Source: Cydia pomonella
Lineage: Eukaryota > Arthropoda > Insecta > Lepidoptera > Tortricidae
DNA: 64,000 bases
Reading direction: 5' to 3'
Assembly: GCF_033807575.1 (NCBI RefSeq)
Contig: NC_084726.1
Span: forward strand, 7,936,001 to 8,000,000
A program made the position numbers and the translations under genes. Shown in pieces: positions 24,321-34,905 of the stretch (the stretch's first letter is position 1; every line of letters starts with the position of its first letter). The notes under the pieces are model-generated. The model did not search any database, had not been told where the DNA came from, and was given only the letters and a program-made list of their open reading frames with translations.

Positions 24321-24539
24321 GATCGACCTAGCCCCAAAATAAAAATAAAACTTGTACTACGGGTACTAGGCGACAATATACATACTTATATAGATAAATA
24401 TATACTTATATACCTAGAAAACACCCTAGACTCAGGAACAAATATCTGTGGTCATCACACAAAAAATGCCCTTACCGGGATTTGAACCCGGAACCATCGG
24501 CTTCATAGGCAGGCCTATTCACTAGGCTAGACAGGTCGC
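24321..24539 (-). mobile_element. SINE-A copy 7
   Basis: The reversed head with B box GGGTTCAAATCCCG and the AT-rich body are clear. The 3' portion (24321-24350) is degraded. Confidence 0.7.
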
Positions 24540-24869
24540 TAAAAAGTATTATTAGATTTTCTATATATAATTCAGTTAACTATTATTAAACTATGTATTT
24601 CCATATCAACTTGTAACCGATCCACCATTTCCGGCAACCGGTTGACCGGAAGTCTACTCGACCACGACTGCTTATTCAATTCAATGTCAAGGAATTGTGA
24701 CAGCCTTCTAAGGCCTTTTAACCTTTTTAACGACAAGTTACCATGTAAAAGTAGTTGACTTAGATTATAATTAAAATAAAATGCATGGGTTAATTCACGT
24801 ATTAGTCACGTATTTTGGATGCATCGGGCTTTCATCTTCAAAAAAATTGAGTGTCTATTTTAATTAATT

Positions 24870-25519
24870 AATAAAATAAACAAATGTTTTAGGACATTAT
24901 TACACAAGTTGAATTAAGCCCCACAGTAAGCTTAAGAAGGTTTCTATTGTATGTTAAAGGCACCAATCGTGGAACATTAAAAAAAAACTGGAGTGTTTTT
25001 GATATTTCACCGACAACTGTAAAATTTCTACCGCTTTACGCTTTAAAAGTTGAATGTCCAATTCGTCCTATGTATTTAATGAAAGCTACTGCAACTAGTT
25101 TCAATATTATTAACCAATTAAAACTGTGCTTTTTTTAGCTCCAGTCATGGAATGAATGGCGCCATTCATTTTCAAAATAACAAATATCAATGAAAAATTA
25201 AACTTAAGGAGCTCTTTGGCTCTTGTTTATGGTAAAATGTTGCCAGCGAGTAACAACTGATGACATACTTGTTTTACAGGATTTGTCTATACCATTCCAT
25301 TACTGGTGCCTATTACATTATAGGGGTGTTTACTATAGTTAGTCAGACAACGATATATTTATAATATAATATATAAATTCTTAAATATATAGAAAACACT
25401 CAAAACTCAGGAACAAATATCCGTGCTCATCACACAAATAAATACCCTTACTTGGATTGACATCCAGAACCATCGGCTTCATAGGCAAGATCACTACCCA
25501 CTAGGCCAGAACGGTCGTC
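24870..25519 (-). mobile_element. SINE-A copy 8, split by family X
   Basis: 24870-24950 holds the 3' part (TCCTAAAACATTTG, CTTACTGTGGGGCTTAATTC on the minus strand). 25340-25519 holds the rest up to the head. The two parts are continuous in other copies, and 386 bases of family X lie between them. Confidence 0.75.
24951..25336 (-). mobile_element. Family X element, copy 1
   Basis: On the minus strand it runs TATAGTAAACACCCCTATAA ... TGGTGCCTTTAACAT. It matches 37530-37915 end to end. Both ends carry GGCACCA next to TGG in inverse orientation, an imperfect TIR. The frame through it is not a gene, because the other copies break it. Confidence 0.65.
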
Positions 25520-27654
25520 TATTTTTTTTTTCATAACCGTTTCGATAGATATCTAATTAATTCCTCAAAGGGTCAAACTCAAAACTGTATTCACGTCTTT
25601 CCTGTAGACACACCCAGAAGTTAAAGGCTATGAAGTTTTTTTTTTCTTATTTAACCCTTATCCACATGAAATAGATTTTGGATAGAAATTTGGATGAGAA
25701 TGATAAAATCATTACCCGAAGCATCAATTGTGCCATTCATTTTTTTAAATTGTGCATTAAGATTTAAATAATGAATAATTATCTATATTATTGAAGAATC
25801 GGCATGGTAAGAAAAATCGTCTAAATGTATTTTTAGACATCTACTGACGCAATCCGTAACTATTGTTTCAAAACTTTTGCCTGCTAAAAGCTAAATGCTG
25901 ACTTCGATATTGAATATAACTCTTGTTTGACACGTGACACAATTTTACACATGTTATTAAATGTGAATAACTTTTATAAATATAAATATTTTTAATAATT
26001 TTCTAATGAGGTATCATTTTTCGTTTTGATTTGCGTCACGAAATATGCAAATATGGATAATATAAACGAATCAGCAACGTGCAAATGGAAAATGTATTAA
26101 TCGGTATTTAGGTGTTTAGTTTTTAGTTTATTCTCATAGCTGGGAAACCAAAAATATGGACTTAGCCTATTTATTAAGGGTTTTAGTATTCTTTAATTAT
26201 TTACATTGACGTCCTTTTGTAAATACTTAGCTTTTAAATATTGTAACCTTCTAATACGAAGTTCGTAACGTTTTGGAAGAACTTACGTTTGCGTTTTTTG
26301 CGTAAATAAATTAATTGAACGCAAAAAAAAAACAACACAACTCGTTTAAAATCTTAATATAATCTTTTTTTTATACTTTTAAAACTAAGAAGTAACTTCT
26401 TTCTTATTTTATTACTAATAATACTTTACGAATAAATTTTATGCTCATATCAGAAAAAAAAAACATTTTTTTTTCAATTAAGTATTTTTAATCTTTTTTA
26501 TACCCAACCCAACCCAACTTTAAACTCATTAATTAGATCCCCTTGCAGTTTCTGATCCAGGTTCCTGGCAGCCAATAGAATTAATGATAATCAAAGTAGA
26601 AAGAAAGTAGGTAATTAAAATCTGTTTTTTTTTACGAAATACATAACAATACAATACTTTTTATGTCACACCTCACATTGTAAATTGTAAGAAATATATA
26701 TATATTCCTTGTTTTTTTAGGCGATTATTTTAATGCACACATTTAGTCAACTTGAAACTCAGCAATTAGATACTACTCGTATTTTAATGAAATGCTCACA
26801 TTAGTCAAAATACTTTTCTATTTTTCATGTAAATATTTGTTTTAAAATATTTCATATTTCCGAGTCTCCAAGTTTCGATATTAAAATCACTTATAAATCT
26901 AACCAACTTGAAACTCATTAATTAGATCACATGATGAATGATAGCGTTACCTTGCAGTTTCTGGTCCGTGGCAGCCTCCGTGGTCTGATTAGCACAAGGA
27001 TGCTACCAATTAGTTCACATGAGAACGTTGAAACCATTCCGACTTTACGATCTTAACTTGATTTGTTACGGGTGTGCGCGAACGGATCCCTTTGTTTGAC
27101 ATAATTATTGAAAAACAGAAAGATTATCATTAGTCATAATTCGGAAACCGTTAACTTATCAGGATTTTCGTTAGATAATCCTATAGATAGGTTAGGTTAG
27201 GTTTGTTTTAGGGCATTCCTGAAAAGTTACGCGTTACTGAGAAAAAGCAAATTATGACTGACGACAATGCGGATAAACAATACATTATGTCTTAAAACTT
27301 TATGGGAAACACTAGAGAATCGTGCGCGAGCGCTGCGATGTCAAATCAAGATCAAAATTAGGATGATCTAAGACGTTTAAATGACGCTCTTAGTGTAGAA
27401 ATGCGAATTTAGGTACTCGCTGCAAATCTATAAAATATTGGGTTACTTAAAAAACTTTCTTAATTAATTTGTTATTAATCTTGGGTACTTTTATTTAAAA
27501 AAAAAACATAAAATTTGTAGTTCAAGATAGCTTTTGGCATAATACATAAAATGAATCGAAATAATTCATATTACTTCCTGACTATTATTGCTACTCTTCT
27601 AAGTGTAGCAACAATACCCAGACATTGTTAGTTTTTAATCCTTTCGCATTTTCT
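25520..27654. other. Gene-free AT-rich stretch
   Basis: About 2.1 kb with long A and T runs and no ORF, promoter or element that I can support. A weak internal repetition is present: 'CTTGAAACTCA.TTAGAT' recurs near 26750 and 26905, and 'CCTTGCAGTTTCTG' near 26542 and 26951. This suggests an old local duplication. Confidence 0.4.
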
Positions 27655-27776
27655 CAAAGGTTAACTGGAAGAGATCCCTTTTAGGGATAAGTTCGCCTGT
27701 GTACATTTGTCTTGTTTTGTCTGTTTTTTGTTAACCTGTTTATGTGCAATAAAGAGACATACATACATACAAAAAT
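27655..27776 (+). mobile_element. LINE-K 3' tail
   Basis: AACTGGAAGAGATCCCTTTT, TAAGTTCGCCTGTGTAC and ATGTGCAATAAAGAGACATA, ending in a short (CATA)n run. Only the 3' UTR remains. The 77-codon frame starting inside is chance. Confidence 0.65.
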
Positions 27777-27859
27777 CTGGTATCAAAGACCGTTTGATAT
27801 TACGCAATATCCCGTCGGTTCCCTATCCAGTTAGATTTTATTGTGGCATAAAGGTGAGT

Positions 27860-28026
27860 CCAGGCGGCCTAACCAAGATGACAATCATTGGTATAAAATG
27901 CCAGTCTAAACTTAACAAATGTATGGGAATAGTCACGTGAATTTTCGTAGCATCTGTCATCCGGATATATATTTTTTCATTTAACTTTTGTTGATGTACG
28001 ATTGTCATCTTGGCTAGGCTCCCTGG
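27860..28026. mobile_element. TIR element family J
   Basis: The left end CCAGGCGGCCTAACCAAGAT continues GACAATC. The right end is its near-perfect inverse (GATTGTCATCTTGGCTAGGC, then TCCCTGG). About 167 bp, no coding capacity, single copy here. Confidence 0.7.
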
Positions 28027-28166
28027 GCTGGGGCTACGGAGCGTAAACGATTGGCATGTTGGCTACACACCCTGATCAGATAGGTAAAAATTTGCAGTTG
28101 CAGGCGTACATAGGCCACGGAGACTGCTTACCATCAGGTAGGCCGTATGCTTGTTTGTATGTTTGT
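28027..28166 (-). repeat. Family I tail and family G reverse fragment
   Basis: 28027-28075 contains GGGGCTACGGAGCGTAAACG, like the family I repeats at 34370 and 60835. 28095-28166 is the inverse of the family G start (ACTGCTTACCATCAGGTAGG). Confidence 0.5.
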
Positions 28167-28234
28167 TTGTTAGTATTAAAAAAAGTTTGGGTTAAATCTT
28201 ATTGAAGTCGATAAATCAAAAAAAAATATTACAG

Positions 28235-28440
28235 GATATATGGTGCTACTTTACCGGACTAGTGCGATAATTAGCACATTATGTAACTATTTAAGTAATC
28301 GAAAATTTAAAGGGTCATATGTACTGTAAAAAGTTGTACGATACATGTGCGAATTAGTAATTCGCAACTCGTGTCGACACTCGTTACAAATTTCCTATTT
28401 TTCGCACTTGTTTCGTAATATTAATTATTAATTAATTACT
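28235..28440 (+). repeat. Family M repeat, copy 1
   Basis: Shares AAATTTAAAGGGTCATATGT, ACTAGTGCGATAATTAGCAC and CACTTGTTTCGTAAT-type segments with the inverse copy at 30940-31143. Confidence 0.55.
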
Positions 28441-28807
28441 TCATCGTATAAAATATTGTTACTAACCCCCACTATCCTTGATTAAGCGCATTTATTACAC
28501 AATGTATTGTCTCAGCAAAATCGCATAACAGTGAGAACGTGGTATCTTTGCCACCGGTATCTGGTTTCGGTATTGCGTATTTGCGTGCGAAATATTACAC
28601 CCTCGGTTGACCGAAACCACTAATCAGGTCAAAAACTTGTGGTTATAATATTAAATATAGGTATATGAAGTAACTCTTAGTTTCAATACGGTTACACTTT
28701 ATTCCCTGGCTACAGGATACCTTCACTTGCATTTATACGCAAAGATGTATGGCAAAAACAAGTACCAGTTTAACTATCTACTCTAGGGAAAGTAATTTAC
28801 TTACCTC

Positions 28808-28866
28808 ATCTTCATCATCATGATCTCAGCTGAAAGACGTCTACTGCTGGACAAAGGCCTACTATT
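28808..28866 (+). mobile_element. LINE-derived scrap
   Basis: CATCATGATCTCAGCTGAAA then GACGTCTACTGCTGGACAAA and GGCCTAC. This short piece recurs in many lepidopteran LINE 3' ends. Nothing longer is preserved. Confidence 0.5.
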
Positions 28867-29002
28867 TACTTACCTATGTAGGAACAATTAATTAATGTAA
28901 AAAAAAATTGACACAGGTAATTTTTTTTTTAACAAGAATAAAAAGGTAAGTACATAGGTGTATAAAAATTAGATACAATAAGTTTTTGGCAAAAAAAATT
29001 GG

Positions 29003-29310
29003 TACAAGCTTTTATCGCTGACTGTACTTTTCTTACCACGGGCAACTAATACTCATCGAGACAATTTTAAAAACCCCAAACACAATTAGGTCGCGTTGTT
29101 TCATCACTAGAGTTCCCATGGCCACCTCCTGTCTCCATCATCAGATCAGCTCGATGGTACCATAATATTGCATTGTCACCTGAATTGCATATGTAAGCAA
29201 ATTATCAGCTCAATCGGAAATCGGCAAGTGGGTCAAATTTAGCGTCCAAGATTTGACACTAACAAAATAATTAAGTACATACTTACAGGGGTAAGTTAAA
29301 TAAAAGCTTG
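29003..29310 (+). repeat. Family L repeat, copy 2 (uninterrupted)
   Basis: Same order of blocks as 16185-16565 but without the LINE-K insert, so it shows the empty site. It begins GTACAAGCTTTTATCGCTGA, the same start as copy 1. Confidence 0.65.
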
Positions 29311-30168
29311 GAATAATATTTTATAGTAAAACTAAACCCAATTTAAAACTTATTAAGTTGGTTATATTTGAACGTTTAAAGAACGTCATGTTCACTGTCA
29401 CTTTTTTTCCGGTTCACATACAGATGTGCAAGTCGTGAAAAGTTTCAAAGAAGTTCGAGAAAAATCACGGAAATTTCACGAAAAAAATTAATTGAAAGTT
29501 AAGTAAACTCTCATTTTGGAAACGGACAATTTGGCTACCCCCAAAAAAATATAAGAAGTTTCCAAAAAAAATTCTATACAAAAATTTCGCCATTTTGGTA
29601 ACTTTCCAATGGCACATGTATTAACACGTTTCGGTTAATAAGCAGAATTATATTACATTTGCCACTTTGGGCTTGGAAGTGTCAAACCCTACAAATACAA
29701 TAAAGTTATTAGAATAGGTACACAACATAACTTAGGCATAGAAACCCTACGATAACGAGGTCACAATTCTAATTAACTCTATAAACAACTTAATAGAACG
29801 GCTGTTAATTTCGCAGGAATACGAACATATACTTATTAAGTTGCGTATTTAATTAGTAAGCATAGCAACAAAAAAGCGAAATATTTCATTATTTATACAA
29901 GTTTGAAAAATTGACTGTTTACAGATTAACTTAAAAATACTGTGAGTCTAATATTTATAAAAATATTGATAGATTAGTCACTTAATAGCAATGAAAAAGG
30001 GTTCTGTTGTATAGTTTTTTATTCAAATCTCTCACTCACAATATTTTACCAAGTTGGTTACTAAACTCTGTTACTGCAATAATCTTTATCTACATAAAAT
30101 ATACGAACGAAAGTTGAATAAACTATATATTAAAATGAAGTACACAAAATCAGGAATGACATATGACA
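29311..30168. other. Gene-free stretch
   Basis: AT-rich. 29380-29600 has a run of GAAAATTTC/GTTTCCAAAAA-type repeats similar to 3765-3930 (transporter 3' UTR). No boundaries could be set. Confidence 0.3.
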
Positions 30169-30715
30169 ATATCATTTAAAATAGCCTCCTGTAGCCTTGA
30201 CACAGGCCCTCAAACGACGAGGCCAGTCATCAATAGCGGCACGCACGATTGGCATGTCTAATTCCGTCACTGTTTTAACTATGGCCCGCTTGAGGGAGTC
30301 AAGATTTGTGTGGGATTTAGCACAGGCTTTCTCCACAATAACCTGCCATATGGCATAATCCAGGGGGTTAAGGTCGGGGCTGGAGGACGGCCAGTCTTCG
30401 TGGGCAATAAACTCAATTTTGTTCCTTCGAAACCGGGCTTGAGTTGTTTTTGCCTTATGTGCAGGAGCTGAGTCTTGTTGAAAGACCCATGGCTGGTTTT
30501 GAAATAGGGTGTGGCTTAAGGGCTTCATTATTCTCGAGAACGGTTTCCTGGTAAACTTTGGCCCCAGTTTTCACACCTTTTGCACAGAAATGAACCTGTG
30601 TTAGCCCTGAGTATGACACACCCAGCCAAATCATCACATAAGAGGGATGATGGCCTGCCTGATACAGCCGTTTATGCCTCAAATTTCCGACACTCGCAAG
30701 AGAATCAAAACCTAC
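30169..30715 (-). pseudogene. Mariner-family (D,D37D) transposase, 5'-truncated and frameshifted
   Basis: The minus strand first reads HHPSYVMIWLGVSYSGLT, then VHFCAKGVKTGAKVYQETVL. After a frameshift near 30530 it reads MKPLSHTLFQNQPWVFQQDS and SSPDLNPLDYAIW, ending CVKATGGYFK and a stop. The second and third catalytic aspartates are visible (FQQDSAPAH and PLDY), with 37 residues between them. That spacing fits the D,D37D (maT-like) branch rather than D,D34D mariners. The first catalytic Asp and the DNA-binding domain are missing, and the 5' side is replaced by a family Q piece. It cannot be active. TIRs were not found. Confidence 0.85.
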
Positions 30716-30800
30716 AGGGTAACTTCCCGTGAACTCAGAATCTTGAAATTTGGTAAAAAGCAACGTCTAGATAAGGGAAAAATTGCGAAAAGCGTAATTT
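30712..30800 (-). mobile_element. Family Q-type fragment next to the mariner relic
   Basis: The inverse of 34660-34745: shared ACTCAGAATCTTGAAATTTG, AAGCAACGTCTAG and GAAAAATTGCGAAAA. It marks the breakpoint of the transposase relic. Confidence 0.6.
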
Positions 30801-30939
30801 TTTAGTTACATCATATAATAATATATACGTTTACATGACATTACAGTAAACGACAACGTCATCAAACGAACACTACACATAACAACATAGAACAATTAGG
30901 TACTATAACATTACATTGCACACACAAGTAACAAACGTT

Positions 30940-31143
30940 ACGTTACACTCGTATTTGTAAGAATGGGATTACGATACAAGTGCGAATAATAAGAAATTCG
31001 TAAATATACGACTGAAGTGGGTAATTTAAACGTATCGTACATTTTACAGTACATATGGCCCTTTAAATTTTCGACAGAGTTACATAATGTGCTTATTATC
31101 GCACTAATGCGGTAAAGTAGCAACATATGTACTGTAAAAAACA
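30940..31143 (-). repeat. Family M repeat, copy 2
   Basis: Inverse of 28235-28440, with TACAGTACATATGGCCCTTT and TATTATCGCACTAATGCGGT. The copies are about 2.7 kb apart in opposite orientation. Confidence 0.55.
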
Positions 31144-31701
31144 TAGTTAATGTTTTATGAATGAAGGGGTTAAAAAAGATGAATTGTCTCAGACAAGAAA
31201 TATAATTGTATCCGTAAATAAAAAAGTATAATTGTATCCGTAACTAGAGCTCGCTTGAAAGCCTCACTAAGGCTTAAGCTTTTAGCTCCAAGCTGGAGCT
31301 TTTCAGTGTGAAATTACAGACGAAGAAACCCCCTTTGTTACTTAAGACCTGAGGACCTTTAGTAGTATTATTTTATTACTTTATAAAGATTTAAAAGACT
31401 ACATATTAGGGTGATTCAACCTAGTACTGAAAAAACATTTTTTTTTTTACACTCACTCGCTAGAAATGATCTATTGCATTAGAAAACACTCTAGATTTTT
31501 TAAATTTATATTTATAGGTTACTGAAGTTTGAATTTTTTTGTAAATCAATCAAAGAAAGAATCTAAATAATGATCTTTGCATTAGAAAACACTCGTCTAG
31601 ATTTTTTTTACGTATTTTTAATTTGTTATTTAGGGTCACTACCGACATTTGAAAATTTGTGAAAATAAACAAAGGCAATATTATCGTAAATGACGCTGTT
31701 T
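31144..31701. other. Gene-free stretch
   Basis: Contains a loose duplication: GATCTATTGCATTAGAAAAC (31467) against GATCTTTGCATTAGAAAACA (31571), each followed by ACTC..TCTAGATTTTTT. This is about 100 bp apart and looks like an old tandem duplication. Confidence 0.45.
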
Positions 31702-32297
31702 AGGGTTCCGTAGTCAACTAGGAACCCTTATATGTCCGTCTGTCCGTCTGTCTGTCTGTCTGCCTGTCCGATGCATTGCTCAGTGGTCGTTAGTGCTAGA
31801 AAGCTGAAATTTGGCATGGATATATACATTAATAAAGCCGACAAAATCGTACAATAAAATCTAAAATCTTTACGTAAAGTGGGCGTGAATTTTTTTTTTG
31901 CTTCTGCATTACAGTGTGGGGTATCGTTAGAAAGGTCTTTCAAAACTAATAGGGGTCTTCAACAAACATTTTTTTATAAAATAAATATGTTCGAAGATAA
32001 TCGCTTCGAAAGAAAAAAAAATGTATCCCACCCTCCTCTAACTTTTAAACCATAGGTCCAAAAAATATGAAAAAAATCGTAGAAGTAGAGCTTAAGAAAT
32101 ACGGGGGGGGGGGACAAAAATATTTTTTTAGATTTTATTGTACGACTTTGTTGGCTTTATTGATTTATATATCCATGCCGAATTTCAGCTTTCTAGCACT
32201 AACGACCACGGAGCAAAGCCTCGGACATACAGACAGACAGACAGACAGACGGACATGGCGAAACTATAAGGGTTCCTAGTTGACTACGGAACCCTAA
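31702..32297. mobile_element. Family Q, head-to-head inverted pair
   Basis: The left end AGGGTTCCGTAGTCAACTAG, extended to 29 bases, is repeated exactly in inverse at the right end. Both arms then carry a short CTGT/ACAG run, the 'GTGGTCGTTAGTGCTAGAAA' block and the 'TACAATAAAATCTAAA' block. The centre holds ATGTATCCCACCCTCCTC and CATAGGTCCAAAAAATATG. The right arm has about seven ACAG units in the same context as the giant array. Confidence 0.75.
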
Positions 32298-32500
32298 AAA
32301 GGTCACTTCTGTGAACAATACAAAGTTAACGACTCTGATCTATGTATCAGACCCGTTCCGTTTTTCTTGTAAAAAAATGTATCCCACCTGCAAAGGTGCC
32401 GCGTAAAAATTAGCTTTGGGTTCCCTTAAATTTGCCATGTCTACAGGAGAGACGCGAACGAGTTTGGTAAAAAATGTGTATGGCCCATAATTCTATTGAA
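32298..32500 (+). repeat. Family F repeat, copy 1
   Basis: Shares TTCTGTGAACAATAC, ATGTATCCCACCTGCAAAGG, TGCCGCGTAAAAATTAGCTT and GTTCCCTTAAATTTG with 60140-60400. The segment that is tripled there is single here. Confidence 0.6.
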
Positions 32501-32887
32501 ATGGATCCATTGGTTAAATCCGAATGATGAAATCTACTTATAACACATAGTCAGTCGCAAGTTCACGCTCCTTCGTTTTATAATCATATTAATTGATTAT
32601 AATTTGCTTACTTAGTTTACCTACAATGTAACAGTAAATAACAATAATTACTTTAGATAACTTTTGATCCATCCATGCCCCCTCGTTAGCAATTTATTTC
32701 TAATCAGATAAAACACATTATCCTTATCTACAAATTCACCCACTGATCTCGTGAAAAAGTTACAATGATGTTCGGAATTAAAATGAATGCTTTGATGTTT
32801 GCGATTTAACACGTAACAACAAACAACAGATTGAGAGGGTTTCAAATAAGGGGTACTTAATGCCTTATATTAAATAACATCGGCTGG

Positions 32888-33005
32888 TTTTAGGAACCTT
32901 TATAGTTTCGCCATGTCCGTCCGTCTGTCCGTCCGCGGCTCTGCTCCTTGATCTTTAGTGATACATAAATCATGCATGGCGACAAAACGGTAAAATAAAA
33001 ATTAT
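32888..33005 (-). mobile_element. Family Q fragment
   Basis: GGAACCTTTATAGTTTCGCC then ATGTCCGTCCGTCTGTCCG, and a CGACAAAACGGTAAAATAAA block. This is the reversed right end of the family with a GTCC/GTCT microsatellite. The left part is lost. Confidence 0.6.
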
Positions 33006-33207
33006 TTTAGGTTACCATATACAAACGGTTTTTTTTTTTCATTATTTGATTGACCAAAAGGATGAAAAGCACACCTTTCTGTCGAGGTAGTTCGGCACTC
33101 AATGCGTTTGAGCGTGCCAATAGTCCGAGACTGAAATGGCGCCTTTCACCCGAGTTAAAGCTCTATTTTTCATTTCGAATACGAGTAAAGTAAAATACAT
33201 GTGCATT

Positions 33208-33498
33208 AAAAAAACCGGCTAAGTGCGAGTCGGACTCGCGCACGAACGGTTCCGTATCATTACGCAAAAAACGGCAAAAAATCAGGTTTGTTGTATGGGT
33301 GCCCCCATAAATATTTATTTTATTCATAATATTTGTTATTATAGCGGCAACAGAAATATATCATCTGTGAAAATTTCAAGTGTCTAACTATCACGGTTCA
33401 TGAGATACAGCCTGGTGACAGACGGACGGACGGACGGACGGACAGCGGAGTCTTAGTAATAGGGTCCCGTTTTACCCTTTGAGTGCGGAACCCTAAAA
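33208..33498 (+). mobile_element. Family Q2 element, full copy
   Basis: Runs AAAAACCGGCTAAGTGCGAG ... GGTTTGTTGTATGGGTGCCC ... TCACGGTTCATGAGATACAG, then (GACG)n and CAGCGGAGTCTTAGTAATAG, ending GTGCGGAACCCTAAAAA. The copy at 62899 is equivalent end to end. A common lepidopteran repeat; no coding capacity. Confidence 0.75.
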
Positions 33499-33957
33499 AC
33501 ACGGCTGAGTTTAAACTTCAATAGTATTTCTTGAGGAGTACTTTCAACTATTTCGGTAAAAAAATCTTTATTTATTGAAATGGGAATTATTTATCAGAAT
33601 GAAACATTTTATTTAAATTAATTATGGTAAAAAAAGAAAAAAAAACGTACTTAGAAACTACAGCGCTCTAAAGCAGAAACGTATCATTTTCTGCACACTT
33701 TTTAGAACAACAACGATCCACTTTCAGAGCATGAGTATTGTTTTTTTTTTTCACTTTAACCCAATAGTCTGGGGTATCGTCGGGTAGATAGTCGTTGATA
33801 TACGGCCAATATGGGTCCCCAACAACATTTTTTTGATAAAATGAATATTTACGGAAATATTGCTCCGAAAGAAAAATATGTAGTTTATATTCATATAAAG
33901 TCTCGGTTACAAATTCATTTACTTTAAAAGACACTGCACCTACTTAATCTTTCTGGT
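33499..33957. other. Gene-free stretch
   Basis: An 88-codon minus frame (33668-33934) has no recognisable features. No element assigned, though some phrases (ACCCAATAGTCTGGGGTATCG) resemble the family Q centre. Confidence 0.3.
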
Positions 33958-34058
33958 TTAAACCATTGGTTGACTGGTAGAGAATGCCTTAAGGCATTAA
34001 GTCCGCCATTTGTACCGTCATGTTTTGTGCAATAAAGATTAAATAAATAAATAAATAA
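33958..34058 (+). mobile_element. LINE-K 3' tail
   Basis: ATTGGTTGACTGGTAGAGAA, GCATTAAGTCCGCCATTTGT and GTGCAATAAAGATTAAATAA with a (TAAA)n tail. Only the 3' UTR is left. Confidence 0.75.
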
Positions 34059-34059
34059 A

Positions 34060-34352
34060 TGTATCCGGGCTCCCTTCTAATTTTTGAGCCGTAGATCCAA
34101 AAAAATATGTTATTTAAAAGCTTAATAAATACTTTTAATGAAAACGATACCGAACTATAATCGGTCCAGCCGTTTTTGAGTTATTGCAAAAAGTCTTAGT
34201 AAAAATACGTACCTACAAAGCGCTGCGAAGGTACTCCCATGTAGGTACATGATACTTACTAATAGCCCCCCCCGTTTAGCCTATTCCGACAGAATGGTAA
34301 CTACGGAACCCTACATTAAGCATGGCCCGACATGCTCTTGGCCGATTTTTCT
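34060..34352 (-). mobile_element. Family Q element, reverse copy
   Basis: Ends (plus sense) GGAACCCTACATTAAGCATG then GCCCGACATGCTCTTGGCCG. That is the inverse of the left end of the giant copy. The inner block CCAGCCGTTTTTGAGTTATT is shared. It contains no ACAG array. Confidence 0.65.
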
Positions 34353-34369
34353 CTGAGGGATCTGGGTTA

Positions 34370-34490
34370 ACGCTCCCATCCGTAGCGAACGAAACGAAAC
34401 TGTCTCTGTCGCACTAATATGGAAAAGTGATAGAGAGAGATAACTACGCTACGCTACGGAGCATGAATGATTGGCATCCACCCTGTAAGG
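34370..34490 (+). repeat. Family I repeat, copy 1
   Basis: CCGTAGCGAACGAAACGAAA ... ACTGTCTCTGTCGCACTAAT ... TACGCTACGCTACGGAGCAT. The start and end are imperfect inverses (GTAGCGAACG against CGCTACGGAGC). A related copy is at 60835. Confidence 0.6.
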
Positions 34491-34545
34491 TTTTTATTTT
34501 CCGTTATCGATAAAATGTTTTAAAGTAAACAAGTAGGTAAAATGA

Positions 34546-34770
34546 TAAAAAAACCGACCAAGTGCGAGTCGCGCACTGAGGGTTCCGTACAAACCTGTAG
34601 GTATATAAGTAAAAGTTCACCCATCACGATAATCGAGTCATAGTTGATGTAACTAAAAATTTACGGTTTTCGCAATTTTTCCTTTATCTGTGCTATAAGA
34701 CGTTGCTTCGTACCAAATTTCAAGATTCTGAGTTCACGAGAAGTACACTGTACACACGAAATCGTACGCT
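34546..34770 (+). mobile_element. Family Q3 fragment
   Basis: AAAACCGACCAAGTGCGAGT then GAGGGTTCCGTACAAACC, followed by the segment shared in inverse with 30712-30800. It lacks the right end. Confidence 0.6.
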
Positions 34771-34883
34771 CGAAATTAAAAAGTCACCCCTTCACAGGTG
34801 GGCATTTTTACTTAATTTTCTTAGATTTAATTTAGTTAGTATATATTTTATTAAATTTTGTTTTAATATGACTATTAAAACAG

Positions 34884-34905
34884 AATAATAATAATAATAA
34901 TAAAA
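34884..34905 (+). repeat. (AAT)n microsatellite
   Basis: About seven AAT units joining the end of an AT-rich region to the GC-richer family R-A element, likely its A-rich tail side. Confidence 0.8.
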
